Position numbers and translations under genes: made by a program. 64,000 nt of DNA from Oxalobacteraceae bacterium AB_14 (GTDB lineage Bacteria; Pseudomonadota; Gammaproteobacteria; Burkholderiales; Burkholderiaceae_D), in assembly GCA_000381565.1 (NCBI GenBank), contig KB906724.1, positions 654,350-718,349 of the forward strand, in the 5' to 3' direction. Every line of letters begins with the position of its first letter. Within the stretch, counting starts at the first letter, position 1. Below, one piece after another: positions 8,150 through 18,189 of the stretch. The notes below the pieces were generated by a model. The model was not told the origin of the DNA. It worked only from the letters and a program-made list of their open reading frames with translations, and ran no database searches.

Positions 8150-9358
8150 ATGGCAAAGTTTGATGTAGCGGTAATCGGCGCGGGCGCGGCCGGCATGATG
8201 TGTGCGGCCACGGCGGCCCAGCGCGGCAAGCGCGTGGTGCTGATCGACCACGCCACCAAGCTGGCGGAAAAAATCCGCATCTCCGGCGGCGGCCGCTGCA
8301 ACTTCACCAATATCAACGCTGGTCCGGCCAACTTCCTGTCCGAGAATCCGCACTTCTGCAAGAGCGCCTTGTCGCGCTACACCCCGGCCGACTTCGTCGC
8401 GCTGGTGAAGAAGCACCGCATCGGCTACCACGAGAAGCATCGCGGCCAGCTGTTCTGCGACGACTCCGCCGAGCAGATCATCGACATGCTGAAAGACGAA
8501 TGCTCGGGCGGCGACGTGCACTGGCGCATGCCGTGCAGGGTCGGCAGCCTGGCGCAGGCGGACGGCGGCGGCTTCGTCCTGCAAACCGACAGCGGCGAAA
8601 TTGAAGCCGACAGCGTGGTCATCGCCACCGGCGGCCTGTCGATCGCCAAGATTGGCGCGACCGACTTCGGCTACCGCATCGCCGAGCAGTTCGCGCTGCG
8701 CATGGTCGAGCCGCGCCCGGCGCTGGTGCCGCTGACCTTCGATCCGCAGCAATGGGCGCCGTTCGTGGAAATGGCTGGCATCGCGCTGGAAGTGGATGTG
8801 GAAACCGGCTCCTTCAAGGGCCGCAACCCGACCGGCGGCCGCTTCCGCGAAGACCTGCTGTTCACCCACCGCGGCCTGTCCGGCCCGGCGATCCTGCAGA
8901 TTTCCTCGTACTGGACGCCCGGCACGCCTATCGTCATCAACCTGATCCCCGAGCTGGACCTGGCCGCCACGCTGATCGAAGGCAAGGGCACGATCAAGAA
9001 GCAGCTCGGCAACGTGCTGTCGCAGTGGCTGCCGGCGCGCCTGGCGGAAGGCTTGCTGCTGGCGCACGGCTACGCGCTCGACGCGCGCCTGGCCGACCTG
9101 CCCGATGCGCAGCTGCGCAAGCTGGGCGCGGCCGTCAATCAGTGGACCATCACGCCGAACGGCTCGGAAGGCTACAAAAAGGCCGAAGTCACGCGCGGCG
9201 GCGTCGACACCCGCGAGTTGTCGCAGCAGAGCATGATGGCCAACAAAGTGCCGGGCTTGTACTTCATCGGCGAGGCGGTCGATGTCACCGGTTGGCTGGG
9301 CGGCTACAATTTCCAGTGGGCGTGGGCGTCCGGTGTGGCGGCGGGGCAAGCAGTCTGA
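8150..9358 (+). CDS. HI0933-family NAD(P)/FAD-dependent oxidoreductase
   Basis: A 402-residue flavoprotein. The N-terminal FAD-binding motif is [10 protein letters not shown] (GxGxxG), followed by the family signature [10 protein letters not shown] near residue 45. A second conserved block ([13 protein letters not shown]) and the final [12 protein letters not shown] complete the HI0933/BaiN fold, which has a Rossmann domain with an inserted beta-barrel. Members include flavoproteins implicated in bile-acid or steroid reduction, but most have no assigned substrate. I start at 8150, giving the canonical [12 protein letters not shown]; the frame stays open further upstream only because it runs through the REP element. 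Confidence 0.93.
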   Translation: MAKFDVAVIGAGAAGMMCAATAAQRGKRVVLIDHATKLAEKIRISGGGRCNFTNINAGPANFLSENPHFCKSALSRYTPADFVALVKKHRIGYHEKHRGQLFCDDSAEQIIDMLKDECSGGDVHWRMPCRVGSLAQADGGGFVLQTDSGEIEADSVVIATGGLSIAKIGATDFGYRIAEQFALRMVEPRPALVPLTFDPQQWAPFVEMAGIALEVDVETGSFKGRNPTGGRFREDLLFTHRGLSGPAILQISSYWTPGTPIVINLIPELDLAATLIEGKGTIKKQLGNVLSQWLPARLAEGLLLAHGYALDARLADLPDAQLRKLGAAVNQWTITPNGSEGYKKAEVTRGGVDTRELSQQSMMANKVPGLYFIGEAVDVTGWLGGYNFQWAWASGVAAGQAV

Positions 9359-9484
9359 TATACTATTGTTCTCTGGAAGTTAGTGGCGTCACGCAATCGT
9401 TGAAGTTCCTGAAAGATTGCACCATACGCCGCGTTGTTTTTGCAGTCAAAGCCTTGCGGTTGGCCGTTCAGATGGCCAGGCGTC

Positions 9485-9513
9485 TTCCATTTTCCTGCAA
9501 AAGCTGCTATAGT
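9485..9513 (+). promoter_or_regulatory. Probable sigma-70 promoter of rpsU
   Basis: An extended -10 (TGC at 9505-9507 plus TATAGT at 9508-9513) is preceded at 17 bp by a weak -35 (TTCCAT, 9485-9490). It lies about 40 bases before the rpsU start. Confidence 0.55.
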
Positions 9514-9552
9514 CTCTTTCTCCCTATAACCTCAAACGGTTTGAATTTTTAC

Positions 9553-9792
9553 ATGACCACTATTCGCCTTAAAGAAAACGAGCCGTTCGAAGTCGCAATG
9601 CGTCGCTTCAAACGCACCATCGAAAAAACCGGTCTGCTGACCGAACTGCGCGCACGCGAGTTCTACGAAAAGCCAACGGCTGAGCGCAAGCGCAAGCTGG
9701 CAGCTGCAGTAAAGCGTCATTACAAGCGCATCCGCAGCCAGCAACTGCCGAAAAACTCTTCTAAGACTGCGCTTGCAGATTCAACCCGGTAG
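9553..9792 (+). CDS. rpsU: 30S ribosomal protein S21, with an apparent 3' frameshift
   Basis: Residues 1-67 are typical S21 ([20 protein letters not shown] to RSQQLPK), the small basic protein of the 30S subunit involved in initiation. The family is usually 70 residues. Here the frame reads on for 12 unrelated residues to give 79. One extra A in the run 9751-9755 would change the end to KKLF followed by TAA at 9762-9764, giving exactly 70 residues. A single-base deletion, real or from sequencing, is therefore likely. It is the first gene of the macromolecular synthesis block rpsU-yqeY-dnaG-rpoD. Confidence 0.9.
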   Translation: MTTIRLKENEPFEVAMRRFKRTIEKTGLLTELRAREFYEKPTAERKRKLAAAVKRHYKRIRSQQLPKNSSKTALADSTR

Positions 9793-9839
9793 TATGGCGC
9801 TCACGCCTCGGGTTGCTTCTTGCTGCATCTAAGAGAATA

Positions 9840-9875
9840 CCCGCCCCGGTTCGCCGCGGCGGGTTTTCGCATTTT
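9840..9875 (+). terminator. Intrinsic terminator after rpsU
   Basis: CCCGCC (9840-9845) pairs with GGCGGG (9858-9863), followed by TTTTCGCATTTTT. It probably attenuates rather than ends transcription into yqeY, allowing higher S21 output than the downstream genes. Confidence 0.75.
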
Positions 9876-9904
9876 TACTCCAACAATTTTTTGAAGGAAA
9901 TTCC

Positions 9905-10354
9905 ATGGGCTTGAGAGAACAAATCACCGAAGACATGAAAAACGCCATGCGCGCCAAGGAAGCCGGCCGCCTGTCGACCATCCGCCTGATCCTGGCGGAA
10001 ATCAAGCGCAAGGAAGTGGACGAGCGCATCGAAGTCAACGACGACCAGACCGTGGCCATCGTGGAAAAGATGATCAAGCAGCGCAAGGATTCGATCACCC
10101 AGTTCGAAGCCGGCGGCCGCGCCGACCTGGCCGACATCGAAAAAGCCGAACTGGTGGTGCTGACCGCCTACATGCCCGCCGGCCTGTCCGACGAGGAAAT
10201 CGCCGCCGAAGTGACCGCCGCCGTCGCCGCCTCGGGCGCCGCCGGTCCGCAGGACATGGGCAAGGTCATGGCCATCGTCAAGCCCAAGCTGGCTGGCCGC
10301 GCCGACATGACGGTGGTGTCCGCGCTGGTCAAGAAAGCGCTGACCCCGGCATAA
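9905..10354 (+). CDS. GatB/YqeY domain-containing protein
   Basis: A 149-residue cytosolic protein of the YqeY family, related to the C-terminal tRNA-interacting helical domain of GatB, the Asp/Glu-tRNA amidotransferase subunit. The family pattern is clear: LREQITEDMKNAMRAKE at the start, LSTIRLILAEIKRKEVD, and YMPAGLSDEEI before the conserved C-terminal helices. It often sits between rpsU and dnaG in betaproteobacteria, as here. A GAAGGAAA ribosome site precedes the ATG. Its role is unproven; tRNA-linked functions are assumed from the fold. Confidence 0.92.
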   Translation: MGLREQITEDMKNAMRAKEAGRLSTIRLILAEIKRKEVDERIEVNDDQTVAIVEKMIKQRKDSITQFEAGGRADLADIEKAELVVLTAYMPAGLSDEEIAAEVTAAVAASGAAGPQDMGKVMAIVKPKLAGRADMTVVSALVKKALTPA

Positions 10355-10381
10355 TGCCCCGGTAGCTCCCTCCGCCGCAGC

Positions 10382-10420
10382 TTGATCCGTATCAAAACCG
10401 GATAGTCGCGGCGGTATAGT
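10382..10420 (+). promoter_or_regulatory. FNR-type dyad and -10 upstream of dnaG
   Basis: TTGAT (10382-10386), four bases, then ATCAA (10391-10395) is a perfect FNR/ANR-type palindrome. A TATAGT -10 follows at 10415-10420, which would put the dyad centre near -39, the class II activator position. A degenerate second copy of the same 24 bases lies at 10421-10444. Confidence 0.45.
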
Positions 10421-10448
10421 CTGATCCATAACAAGACCGCATAGCCCT

Positions 10449-12245
10449 GTGATCCCACAATCCTTTATTTCTGATTTGCTGAACCGGGTCGACATCGTCG
10501 ACGTGGTCGGACGTTATGTGCAGCTGAAAAAAGGCGGCGCGAACTTCATGGGCCTGTGCCCGTTCCACAACGAAAAGTCGCCCAGTTTCACGGTCAGCCC
10601 GACCAAGCAGTTCTACCATTGCTTCGGCTGCGGCGCCCACGGCACCTCGATCGGCTTCCTGATCGAATATTCCGGCATGGGCTTTGTCGACGCCGTCAAG
10701 GACCTGGCGCAAAACGTCGGCATGGTGGTGCCCGAGCAGGACGACAAGATACCGCCGGCCCAGCGCGCGCAAATGGCCGCGCAAAGCCTGGCGTTGACCG
10801 AGGCGATGACGCGCGCCAGCGACTTTTACCGCGCCCAGCTGCGCGGCGCCGCCGACGCCATCGCCTACCTGAAGAACCGCGGCCTGACCGGCGAGATCGC
10901 CGCCCGCTTCGGCCTCGGCTACGCGCCGGCCGGCTGGGACAACCTGCGCTCGATCTTCCCCGACTACGAGGTCGTGGCGCTGGCCGAGGCCGGCCTGGTG
11001 ATCGACAAGGTGGACGAGGACGGCGGCAACCGCAAACGCTACGACCGCTTCCGCGAGCGCGTGATGTTTCCCATCAAAAACACCAAGGGCCAGGTCATCG
11101 CCTTTGGCGGCCGGGTCCTCGACCACGGTGAACCGAAGTACTTGAATTCTCCCGAAACGCCTTTATTTTCGAAGGGATTCGAGCTGTATGGCTTGTTCGA
11201 AGCGCGCCAGGCGATCCGCGATGCGGGGTATGTGCTGGTGACGGAAGGCTATATGGATGTGGTGGCGCTGGCGCAGATGGGCTTCCCGCAAGCCGTCGCG
11301 ACCCTGGGCACCGCCTGCACCACCAACCATGTACAGAAATTGTTGCGTCAAACCGACACGGTGATTTTCAGTTTCGACGGCGACAAGGCCGGCCGCCGCG
11401 CCGCCCGGCGCGCGCTGGAAGCCTGTCTGCCGCACGTGACGGACAACAAGACCATCAAATTCCTGTTCCTGCCGACCGAGCACGACCCGGACAGCTACGT
11501 GCGCGCCTACGGCAAGGAAGCGTTCGAACAGGAGATCCACGAGGCGATGCCGCTGTCGCAGTTCCTGGTCAAGGAAGCGGTCGGCGAGCATGATTTGCAG
11601 AGTCCTGAGGGCCGGGCGCGCGCGCAGTTCGACGCCAAGCCGATGTTGCAGTCGATGACGCCGACGGCGTTGCGCCTGCAGATCGTGCGCGGCCTGGCGC
11701 AGCTGACGCAAACCACGCCGTCCGAGATCGAGGCGCTGTTCGAGCTGGCCAAGCCGGTCGCCATCGCCCGCCAGGCGCCGCCGCGCACCGGGCGGCCGGT
11801 GCCGGTCGGGCTGGAATTGCAGATCGTGCGGCTGCTGGTGGCCCATCCGCCGCTGGCGCTGGACATCGACGAGTCGGCGCTGGCGGCGTTTCAGTACTTC
11901 GGCGCCGATCCGGCCGAGCGGCTGGCGCAGCTGGTGGCATCGGCCCAGTCGCTGGGGCCGCACGGCAGTTTCGCCGCCTTCGCCCAGCACCTGAAGTCGC
12001 AGGGCGACGAGTACGACGGCATCATCGGCGAGATCGTCAAGGAGCCGGAATCGGACTTCGACGCGGTGCGGCTGTTCCTGCGCGGCGCGATCCGCCAGGT
12101 GAAGAACGACGCCTTGAAGCAGGAGTTGAGCCAGTTGTTCGCGGCCGGCCTGTCGTCCGACGAGATCGGTGTGCGCTACCGCGAGTTGACGGCGCAGCAA
12201 GATCAACTGTTGCGCGAGGCGCAGGCGGAGTTGGCTAACCGATAA
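10449..12245 (+). CDS. dnaG: DNA primase DnaG
   Basis: A 598-residue primase that lays down RNA primers for replication. The N-terminal CHC2 zinc-binding domain shows CPFH near residue 37 and HCFGC near residue 58. The TOPRIM catalytic core carries VTEGYMDVVALAQ (acidic residue) and FDGDKAGRRAA (DxD-type metal site). The C-terminal helicase-binding domain follows. The start is GTG at 10449, supported by the canonical N-terminus IPQSFISDLLNRVDIVDVVG. Length is usual for the family. It lies between yqeY and rpoD; the 490-base gap before rpoD has its own promoter signal. Confidence 0.98.
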   Translation: MIPQSFISDLLNRVDIVDVVGRYVQLKKGGANFMGLCPFHNEKSPSFTVSPTKQFYHCFGCGAHGTSIGFLIEYSGMGFVDAVKDLAQNVGMVVPEQDDKIPPAQRAQMAAQSLALTEAMTRASDFYRAQLRGAADAIAYLKNRGLTGEIAARFGLGYAPAGWDNLRSIFPDYEVVALAEAGLVIDKVDEDGGNRKRYDRFRERVMFPIKNTKGQVIAFGGRVLDHGEPKYLNSPETPLFSKGFELYGLFEARQAIRDAGYVLVTEGYMDVVALAQMGFPQAVATLGTACTTNHVQKLLRQTDTVIFSFDGDKAGRRAARRALEACLPHVTDNKTIKFLFLPTEHDPDSYVRAYGKEAFEQEIHEAMPLSQFLVKEAVGEHDLQSPEGRARAQFDAKPMLQSMTPTALRLQIVRGLAQLTQTTPSEIEALFELAKPVAIARQAPPRTGRPVPVGLELQIVRLLVAHPPLALDIDESALAAFQYFGADPAERLAQLVASAQSLGPHGSFAAFAQHLKSQGDEYDGIIGEIVKEPESDFDAVRLFLRGAIRQVKNDALKQELSQLFAAGLSSDEIGVRYRELTAQQDQLLREAQAELANR

Positions 12246-12735
12246 TGTTGCAGGTCGTTTTGTATAGTAATGTTTCTGTCATGGTTGCGGTGCTTGGAAG
12301 TGGCTTCTGCCCTCTGGAAATTGAAAAGTGACGTGCTATAATAAAACGCTAAGTGTTGTATGTTTTGGCATCGTTTTTCAGTTCAGAGTGTGTTTGTTTT
12401 CAGTAAGTTAGGCTCTTGATCGGCATGGAAAGACGGGTGTCGGCGGCCAGGGCCAGCTTTGGTTGAGTCAGCGCGCTACGGCGGCGCTGTATAGCGAGCG
12501 TTCCGTTCGTTTTCCAACCTGGTCATGGTTTCTTGCCCCCACGCATGTGTCTGATGCAGTAGAATTTCCGCCATGAGAGGGTGGAGTTCTGTTGAGGCCG
12601 GTCGGCCCGACCAGGTGTAAGTAAGTCGTAGTATTGTCGGACTTGTGCGGTCGGCATGTTCGAAGACGTAGGCCCGCTAGGGCCGCAAGAAACTTTATCC
12701 TAAATAAGCAAGTCGTTGTGTAATCGAAAGCGCCT
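12246..12735. other. 490-base intergenic region between dnaG and rpoD
   Basis: No credible gene is visible. It contains one strong promoter element (12334-12342) and otherwise mixed-composition sequence. The long leader would allow heat-shock or growth-phase promoters for rpoD, but I cannot identify them by eye. Confidence 0.6.
12334..12342 (+). promoter_or_regulatory. Extended -10 promoter upstream of rpoD
   Basis: TGC followed by a perfect TATAAT (12337-12342) forms an extended -10 element, which can work without a -35. No good -35 is present at 16-18 bp. It would give an rpoD leader of nearly 400 bases. Confidence 0.5.
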
Positions 12736-14979
<2,244 letters not shown>

Positions 14980-14982
14980 GAC

Positions 14983-15012
14983 TTGACTAGTGGCCGGGCT
15001 AGCCCTTATCCT
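14983..15012 (+). promoter_or_regulatory. Candidate promoter for the CAU tRNA
   Basis: TTGACT (14983-14988), 18 bp, then TATCCT (15007-15012), followed by GC-rich sequence of the kind seen at stable-RNA promoters. It lies just after the rpoD stop. Confidence 0.4.
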
Positions 15013-15081
15013 CGCGAGTTCGTTTTAAAAACGAGCGCGCGTTAGAGGGGCTGCCAGGCCGCCAGCGCAAAGCAAGACCCT

Positions 15082-15160
<79 letters not shown>

Positions 15161-15173
15161 ATAAAATCAAACA

Positions 15174-15206
15174 CTTAGCCCAGTCTTCCCTGGCTAGGTT
15201 TTTTGT
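15174..15206 (+). terminator. Intrinsic terminator after the tRNA
   Basis: TAGCC and GGCTA arms with a short loop, followed by six T residues (15199-15204 region). It separates the tRNA from the lower-GC insert downstream. Confidence 0.7.
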
Positions 15207-15259
15207 TTCGAGACTCCCTGTAGGCGCCATGTAGGTAAATCCACAAAGTCAAAAATTAA

Positions 15260-15317
15260 TACTGTGCATATATACAGTGCTGATAGGCCGGATTTGTGGC
15301 ACTATATGTAAATACAG
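15260..15317 (+). promoter_or_regulatory. LexA (SOS) box and a weaker second copy
   Basis: CTGT (15262-15265), eight bases, then ACAG (15274-15277) matches the LexA core CTGT-N8-ACAG exactly, with TA before it and TG after it and a TA-rich centre. A second match, CTAT-N8-ACAG (15302-15317), has one core mismatch. Both lie within 90 bases before the Panacea gene, so SOS control of that operon is likely. Confidence 0.75.
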
Positions 15318-15350
15318 GTGTTATTTCTTACGCATTCTTGGGGAGGAGCT

Positions 15351-15860
15351 ATGGCATATTCAGCAATGAGCGTTGCTAATGCCTTCGTCAAACGAGCGAA
15401 AGAAGGCAAGATTCGGAATCTCACTCCGATGAAGCTGCAGAAGTTACTTTATTACCTTCAGTCATGGCACTTAGTTCGCAATGACGAGCCTCTTATCGAT
15501 GACACCTTCCATCGTTGGACATACGGTCCAGTAATTCCGTCGCTCTATTATGAATTTAAGGAATACGGTGCCCAGCCTATTGGGACTTATGGGGGGCATC
15601 TGGCGATGCGAGACGGCGCCTATACTCGTGTGCGCACTATCGTGGGGGACGACGATGAAGATACTTGGAGTCTCATCGACGAGATTATTCGTGTATATGG
15701 TGATTATTCTGGAGCGCAACTGTCTGCAATGACCCATGCCGCAGATTCGGCTTGGTGCGTATCAGGTCCAGATGATGGCGGTGCCATCGAAAACGAGTCA
15801 ATGAAGCAGTGTATTCTCCATTCCCCTCATTTCCAATCGGATCTAGCCGAAAATGAGTGA
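15351..15860 (+). CDS. Panacea (SocA/DUF4065) domain antitoxin-like protein
   Basis: A 169-residue cytosolic protein built almost entirely of one Panacea domain. Diagnostic blocks are MSVANAFVKRAKEGKIRNLT, MKLQKLLYYLQSWHL near residue 30 and WTYGPVIPSLYYEFKEYG near residue 55. Panacea domains neutralise many unrelated toxins in two-gene toxin-antitoxin operons; the SocA antitoxin is also in this group. The start at 15351 has GGGGAGGA immediately upstream; an in-frame start at 15318 is possible but poorer. The stop overlaps the next gene by 8 bases, so the two are translationally coupled. Base composition is clearly lower in GC than the flanks, suggesting recent acquisition next to the tRNA. 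Confidence 0.88.
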   Translation: MAYSAMSVANAFVKRAKEGKIRNLTPMKLQKLLYYLQSWHLVRNDEPLIDDTFHRWTYGPVIPSLYYEFKEYGAQPIGTYGGHLAMRDGAYTRVRTIVGDDDEDTWSLIDEIIRVYGDYSGAQLSAMTHAADSAWCVSGPDDGGAIENESMKQCILHSPHFQSDLAENE

Positions 15861-16367
15861 GCCGCAATCGGTGTCTGAAGAAACACCGGTTCCTCTGCAC
15901 TCAACTCCAACCACGGAGGAGGCCGCATGCGAGCCTCTTCAGTCAAAGCCCAAACGTACTCGCAAGCCGTCAAAAATTGGAGCTATACCTGCTGGAGCAC
16001 CCACTCAAGCTGAGCTCGCCAAGCAGGTGGAGGTGCCATCGGATGAGGATGTGCCGCCACCGAACAAGAAGCGATACTCTGAAAAGTATATTGAGGAGGA
16101 TGTGCAAGACTCCCAAGCCAATCGCGATATGCGACAACAATATGCGGGCAAGGCTTACGGATTAGCTTGGGATAGTATTACGTTTTTATTTGCGCTCGTC
16201 GCTGGCAACGCTGTCTGGGCAGCTTTTCAGGCAAACAGGTCATCAGCGACCAACTTTTGTTTGCGTTGATAACCGGCGTCACGGTCAATGTCCTAGCGGC
16301 CTTCTTAGGCGTTATTCGCGGTCTGTTTCCAAGCGAAAATAAAAAGCCTAAACGCGGGAAAAGATAA
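15853..16367 (+). pseudogene. Two-helix membrane protein, putative Panacea partner toxin, frameshifted
   Basis: The frame from 15853 encodes 138 residues and stops at 16269. Residues 1-95 are polar, proline- and lysine-rich and probably disordered. Residues about 103-126 (LAWDSITFLFALVAGNAVWA) form one membrane helix. The sequence then loses sense, but the frame offset by one continues from about 16221 to a TAA at 16365-16367 with a second helix (FALITGVTVNVLAAFLGVI) and a basic tail. One extra T in the run 16224-16227 restores a 171-residue protein. It overlaps the Panacea gene by 8 bases. By position it would be the toxin; small membrane proteins are a known toxin class for Panacea antitoxins. 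The toxin role is inference. Confidence 0.65.
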
Positions 16368-16372
16368 ACACG

Positions 16373-16612
16373 CTATGGGACGCTCAAGTCCATACCGAGC
16401 ATCCTGATCAGGACGAAGGTGACGAGCCCCAGGCCCAGGAGCGCCAAGCCGAAGACTGCGGCCACCTTGCCGCCCGCGCGTAGCACCGCGCGCATCTCAT
16501 TCTCCTTCCCCTTTTTCCCTTGATCGTAATGCCACTTGATGGCGAAGAACATGCCCGTGCCGAGCACGAGAGCCTTGAATGCAACGAAGACTATAGGGAT
16601 CCAATCCATCAT
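16373..16612 (-). CDS. Small two-helix membrane protein, hypothetical
   Basis: A 79-residue protein with two hydrophobic helices (about residues 5-25, IPIVFVAFKALVLGTGMFFA, and about 50-74, VFGLALLGLGLVTFVLI). A basic loop containing KGKKGKEN-like charge joins them. The start at 16612 follows AGGAAA; the longer frame to 16804 overlaps the MocR gene start and is unlikely. It runs divergently from the MocR-type regulator, so it may be its target. No family is recognised. Confidence 0.55.
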   Translation of the reverse strand: MMDWIPIVFVAFKALVLGTGMFFAIKWHYDQGKKGKENEMRAVLRAGGKVAAVFGLALLGLGLVTFVLIRMLGMDLSVP

Positions 16613-16724
16613 TTTGAGTATTTCCTGGCTGAGAGCGGAGCAAACGTCGGCGACTGCCATGCAAAGATGGTGCTGCTGTACGCTCTGATGCATACTACCA
16701 AAAAGCAATTTCCATACATTGAGA

Positions 16725-16740
16725 CAAACTGTCCCAGTTG
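16725..16740. promoter_or_regulatory. Imperfect dyad just before the MocR gene
   Basis: CAAACTG and CCAGTTG form an imperfect inverted repeat ending 6 bases before the ATG at 16747. A position this close to the start fits an autoregulatory operator; binding by the MocR protein is inference. Confidence 0.3.
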
Positions 16741-16746
16741 AAAACC

Positions 16747-18129
16747 ATGCAAGATGAAAATGCTCCAATCTGGCTGCCGCGATTGGCCGGGAATAAAGGG
16801 CCACGTTTTTTGCAGATTGCGGATGCGTTGCAGGCGGCGCTGGCAGACGGGGCGCTGAAACCGGGCGACCGTCTACCTCCGCAGCGCCAGTTGGCAGCTC
16901 AGCTGGACGTCGACCTGACGACGATCACGCGCGCCTACGACGAAGCCAGACGCCGCAACTTGCTGGAGGGGCGCGGCGCCCGGGGCACGTATGTCACGGC
17001 GCCGAAAGTCGAATTGACCTCGCTCCTCGACCTGAGCATGAATACCCCGCCACCGCCCGATGGCGTGGACTTCGACGACATGTTGAAGCAAGGTCTGTCG
17101 CAAGTACTGATGAGGGCAGATAACGAATTGCTGATGACCTACCACCTGGGCGGGGGCAGCGACTCCGACCGCAAGGCTGGCGCCCAATGGCTGGAACCGA
17201 TGTTTGGACACCTGGATGCCCGACAGCTGCTTGTCTGTCCGGGCGCGCAAGCGGCGATCGCCGCATTGATCCTTGCGCTGACGCAGCCTGGCGATATCAT
17301 CCTGGCGGAGCCTACGACTTATCCCGGCGTGCGTGCCGCGGCGACCCAATTCGGCCGGCGCATCATTGCGGTGGCAGCGGACCAGCACGGGATGTTGCCT
17401 GAGATGCTGGAGGAAGCGTGCCGCCAGCACAAGCCCGGGTTGGTCTATCTCAATCCGACATTACAGAATCCGACCGCCACCACCATGCCGGAACACCGGC
17501 GCAAGGAGCTCGCCAGCATCGCCCAGCGCCGCCGTGTACGCATCGTCGAGGACGATCCTTACTGGCTGCTTGCCGATGCCCCGCCGCCACCGATTGCCAC
17601 GTTTGCCCCGGAGCAGGTGACCTACATCTCCACCCTGTCGAAATGCCTGACGCCCGGCTTGCGTGTCGCCTTCGTGCTCATCCGCGACCGGCACGAACGA
17701 GAACGTTTCCTGGCCGCACTCAGATCGTTTGCGCTGATGGTCGCTCCTCTGACGGCGGCACTGGCCACTCAGTGGATACTCGACGGTTCCGCCAACGGAT
17801 TGCTGCAAGGCGTACGCAACGAGGCGCGCCTGCGCCACCGGATGGCCGGCGATATTCTGGCGGGGCGCTACAGCGGCGCCGGCGACGGCCTGCATGTATG
17901 GATCGAGCTGCCGGCGTACTGGAACCCGTCGCAGCTGGCGCGGGCAGCCGACAGCGAGGGCATCGCAGTCACGCCGGCGCAGGCCTTCGCCACCGGCAGC
18001 GTATCCGTGAATGCAATTCGAATCTCGTTGGGCGGCATCAAGGACCGTGGGCGCTTACAGGCGGGTCTTCAACGGCTGTCCCAGCTGCTGGCGCGGCGGC
18101 CCGAGTCGTACATCGCCGCCGTGGTTTAA
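16747..18129 (+). CDS. MocR/GntR-type PLP-dependent transcriptional regulator
   Basis: A 460-residue fusion of a GntR-type winged helix domain (residues about 15-80; GDRLPPQRQLAAQLDVDLTT) and a fold-type I aminotransferase domain. The PLP-lysine is in YISTLSKCLTPGLRVAFVL, and NPTLQNPT and EDDPYW are the expected cofactor blocks. Such proteins act as PLP- or amino-acid-responsive regulators, usually of a divergent gene. Here the divergent gene is the small membrane protein at 16373-16612. The frame can start from a TTG at 16738, but the ATG at 16747 is preferred. Neither start has a clear Shine-Dalgarno site. Confidence 0.92.
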   Translation: MQDENAPIWLPRLAGNKGPRFLQIADALQAALADGALKPGDRLPPQRQLAAQLDVDLTTITRAYDEARRRNLLEGRGARGTYVTAPKVELTSLLDLSMNTPPPPDGVDFDDMLKQGLSQVLMRADNELLMTYHLGGGSDSDRKAGAQWLEPMFGHLDARQLLVCPGAQAAIAALILALTQPGDIILAEPTTYPGVRAAATQFGRRIIAVAADQHGMLPEMLEEACRQHKPGLVYLNPTLQNPTATTMPEHRRKELASIAQRRRVRIVEDDPYWLLADAPPPPIATFAPEQVTYISTLSKCLTPGLRVAFVLIRDRHERERFLAALRSFALMVAPLTAALATQWILDGSANGLLQGVRNEARLRHRMAGDILAGRYSGAGDGLHVWIELPAYWNPSQLARAADSEGIAVTPAQAFATGSVSVNAIRISLGGIKDRGRLQAGLQRLSQLLARRPESYIAAVV

Positions 18130-18189
18130 CTGGCGGCGTTGCTCTAACCAGCTTGAGCTCGCCGACAGCTGGGCCAGCCTCATCGGCGC

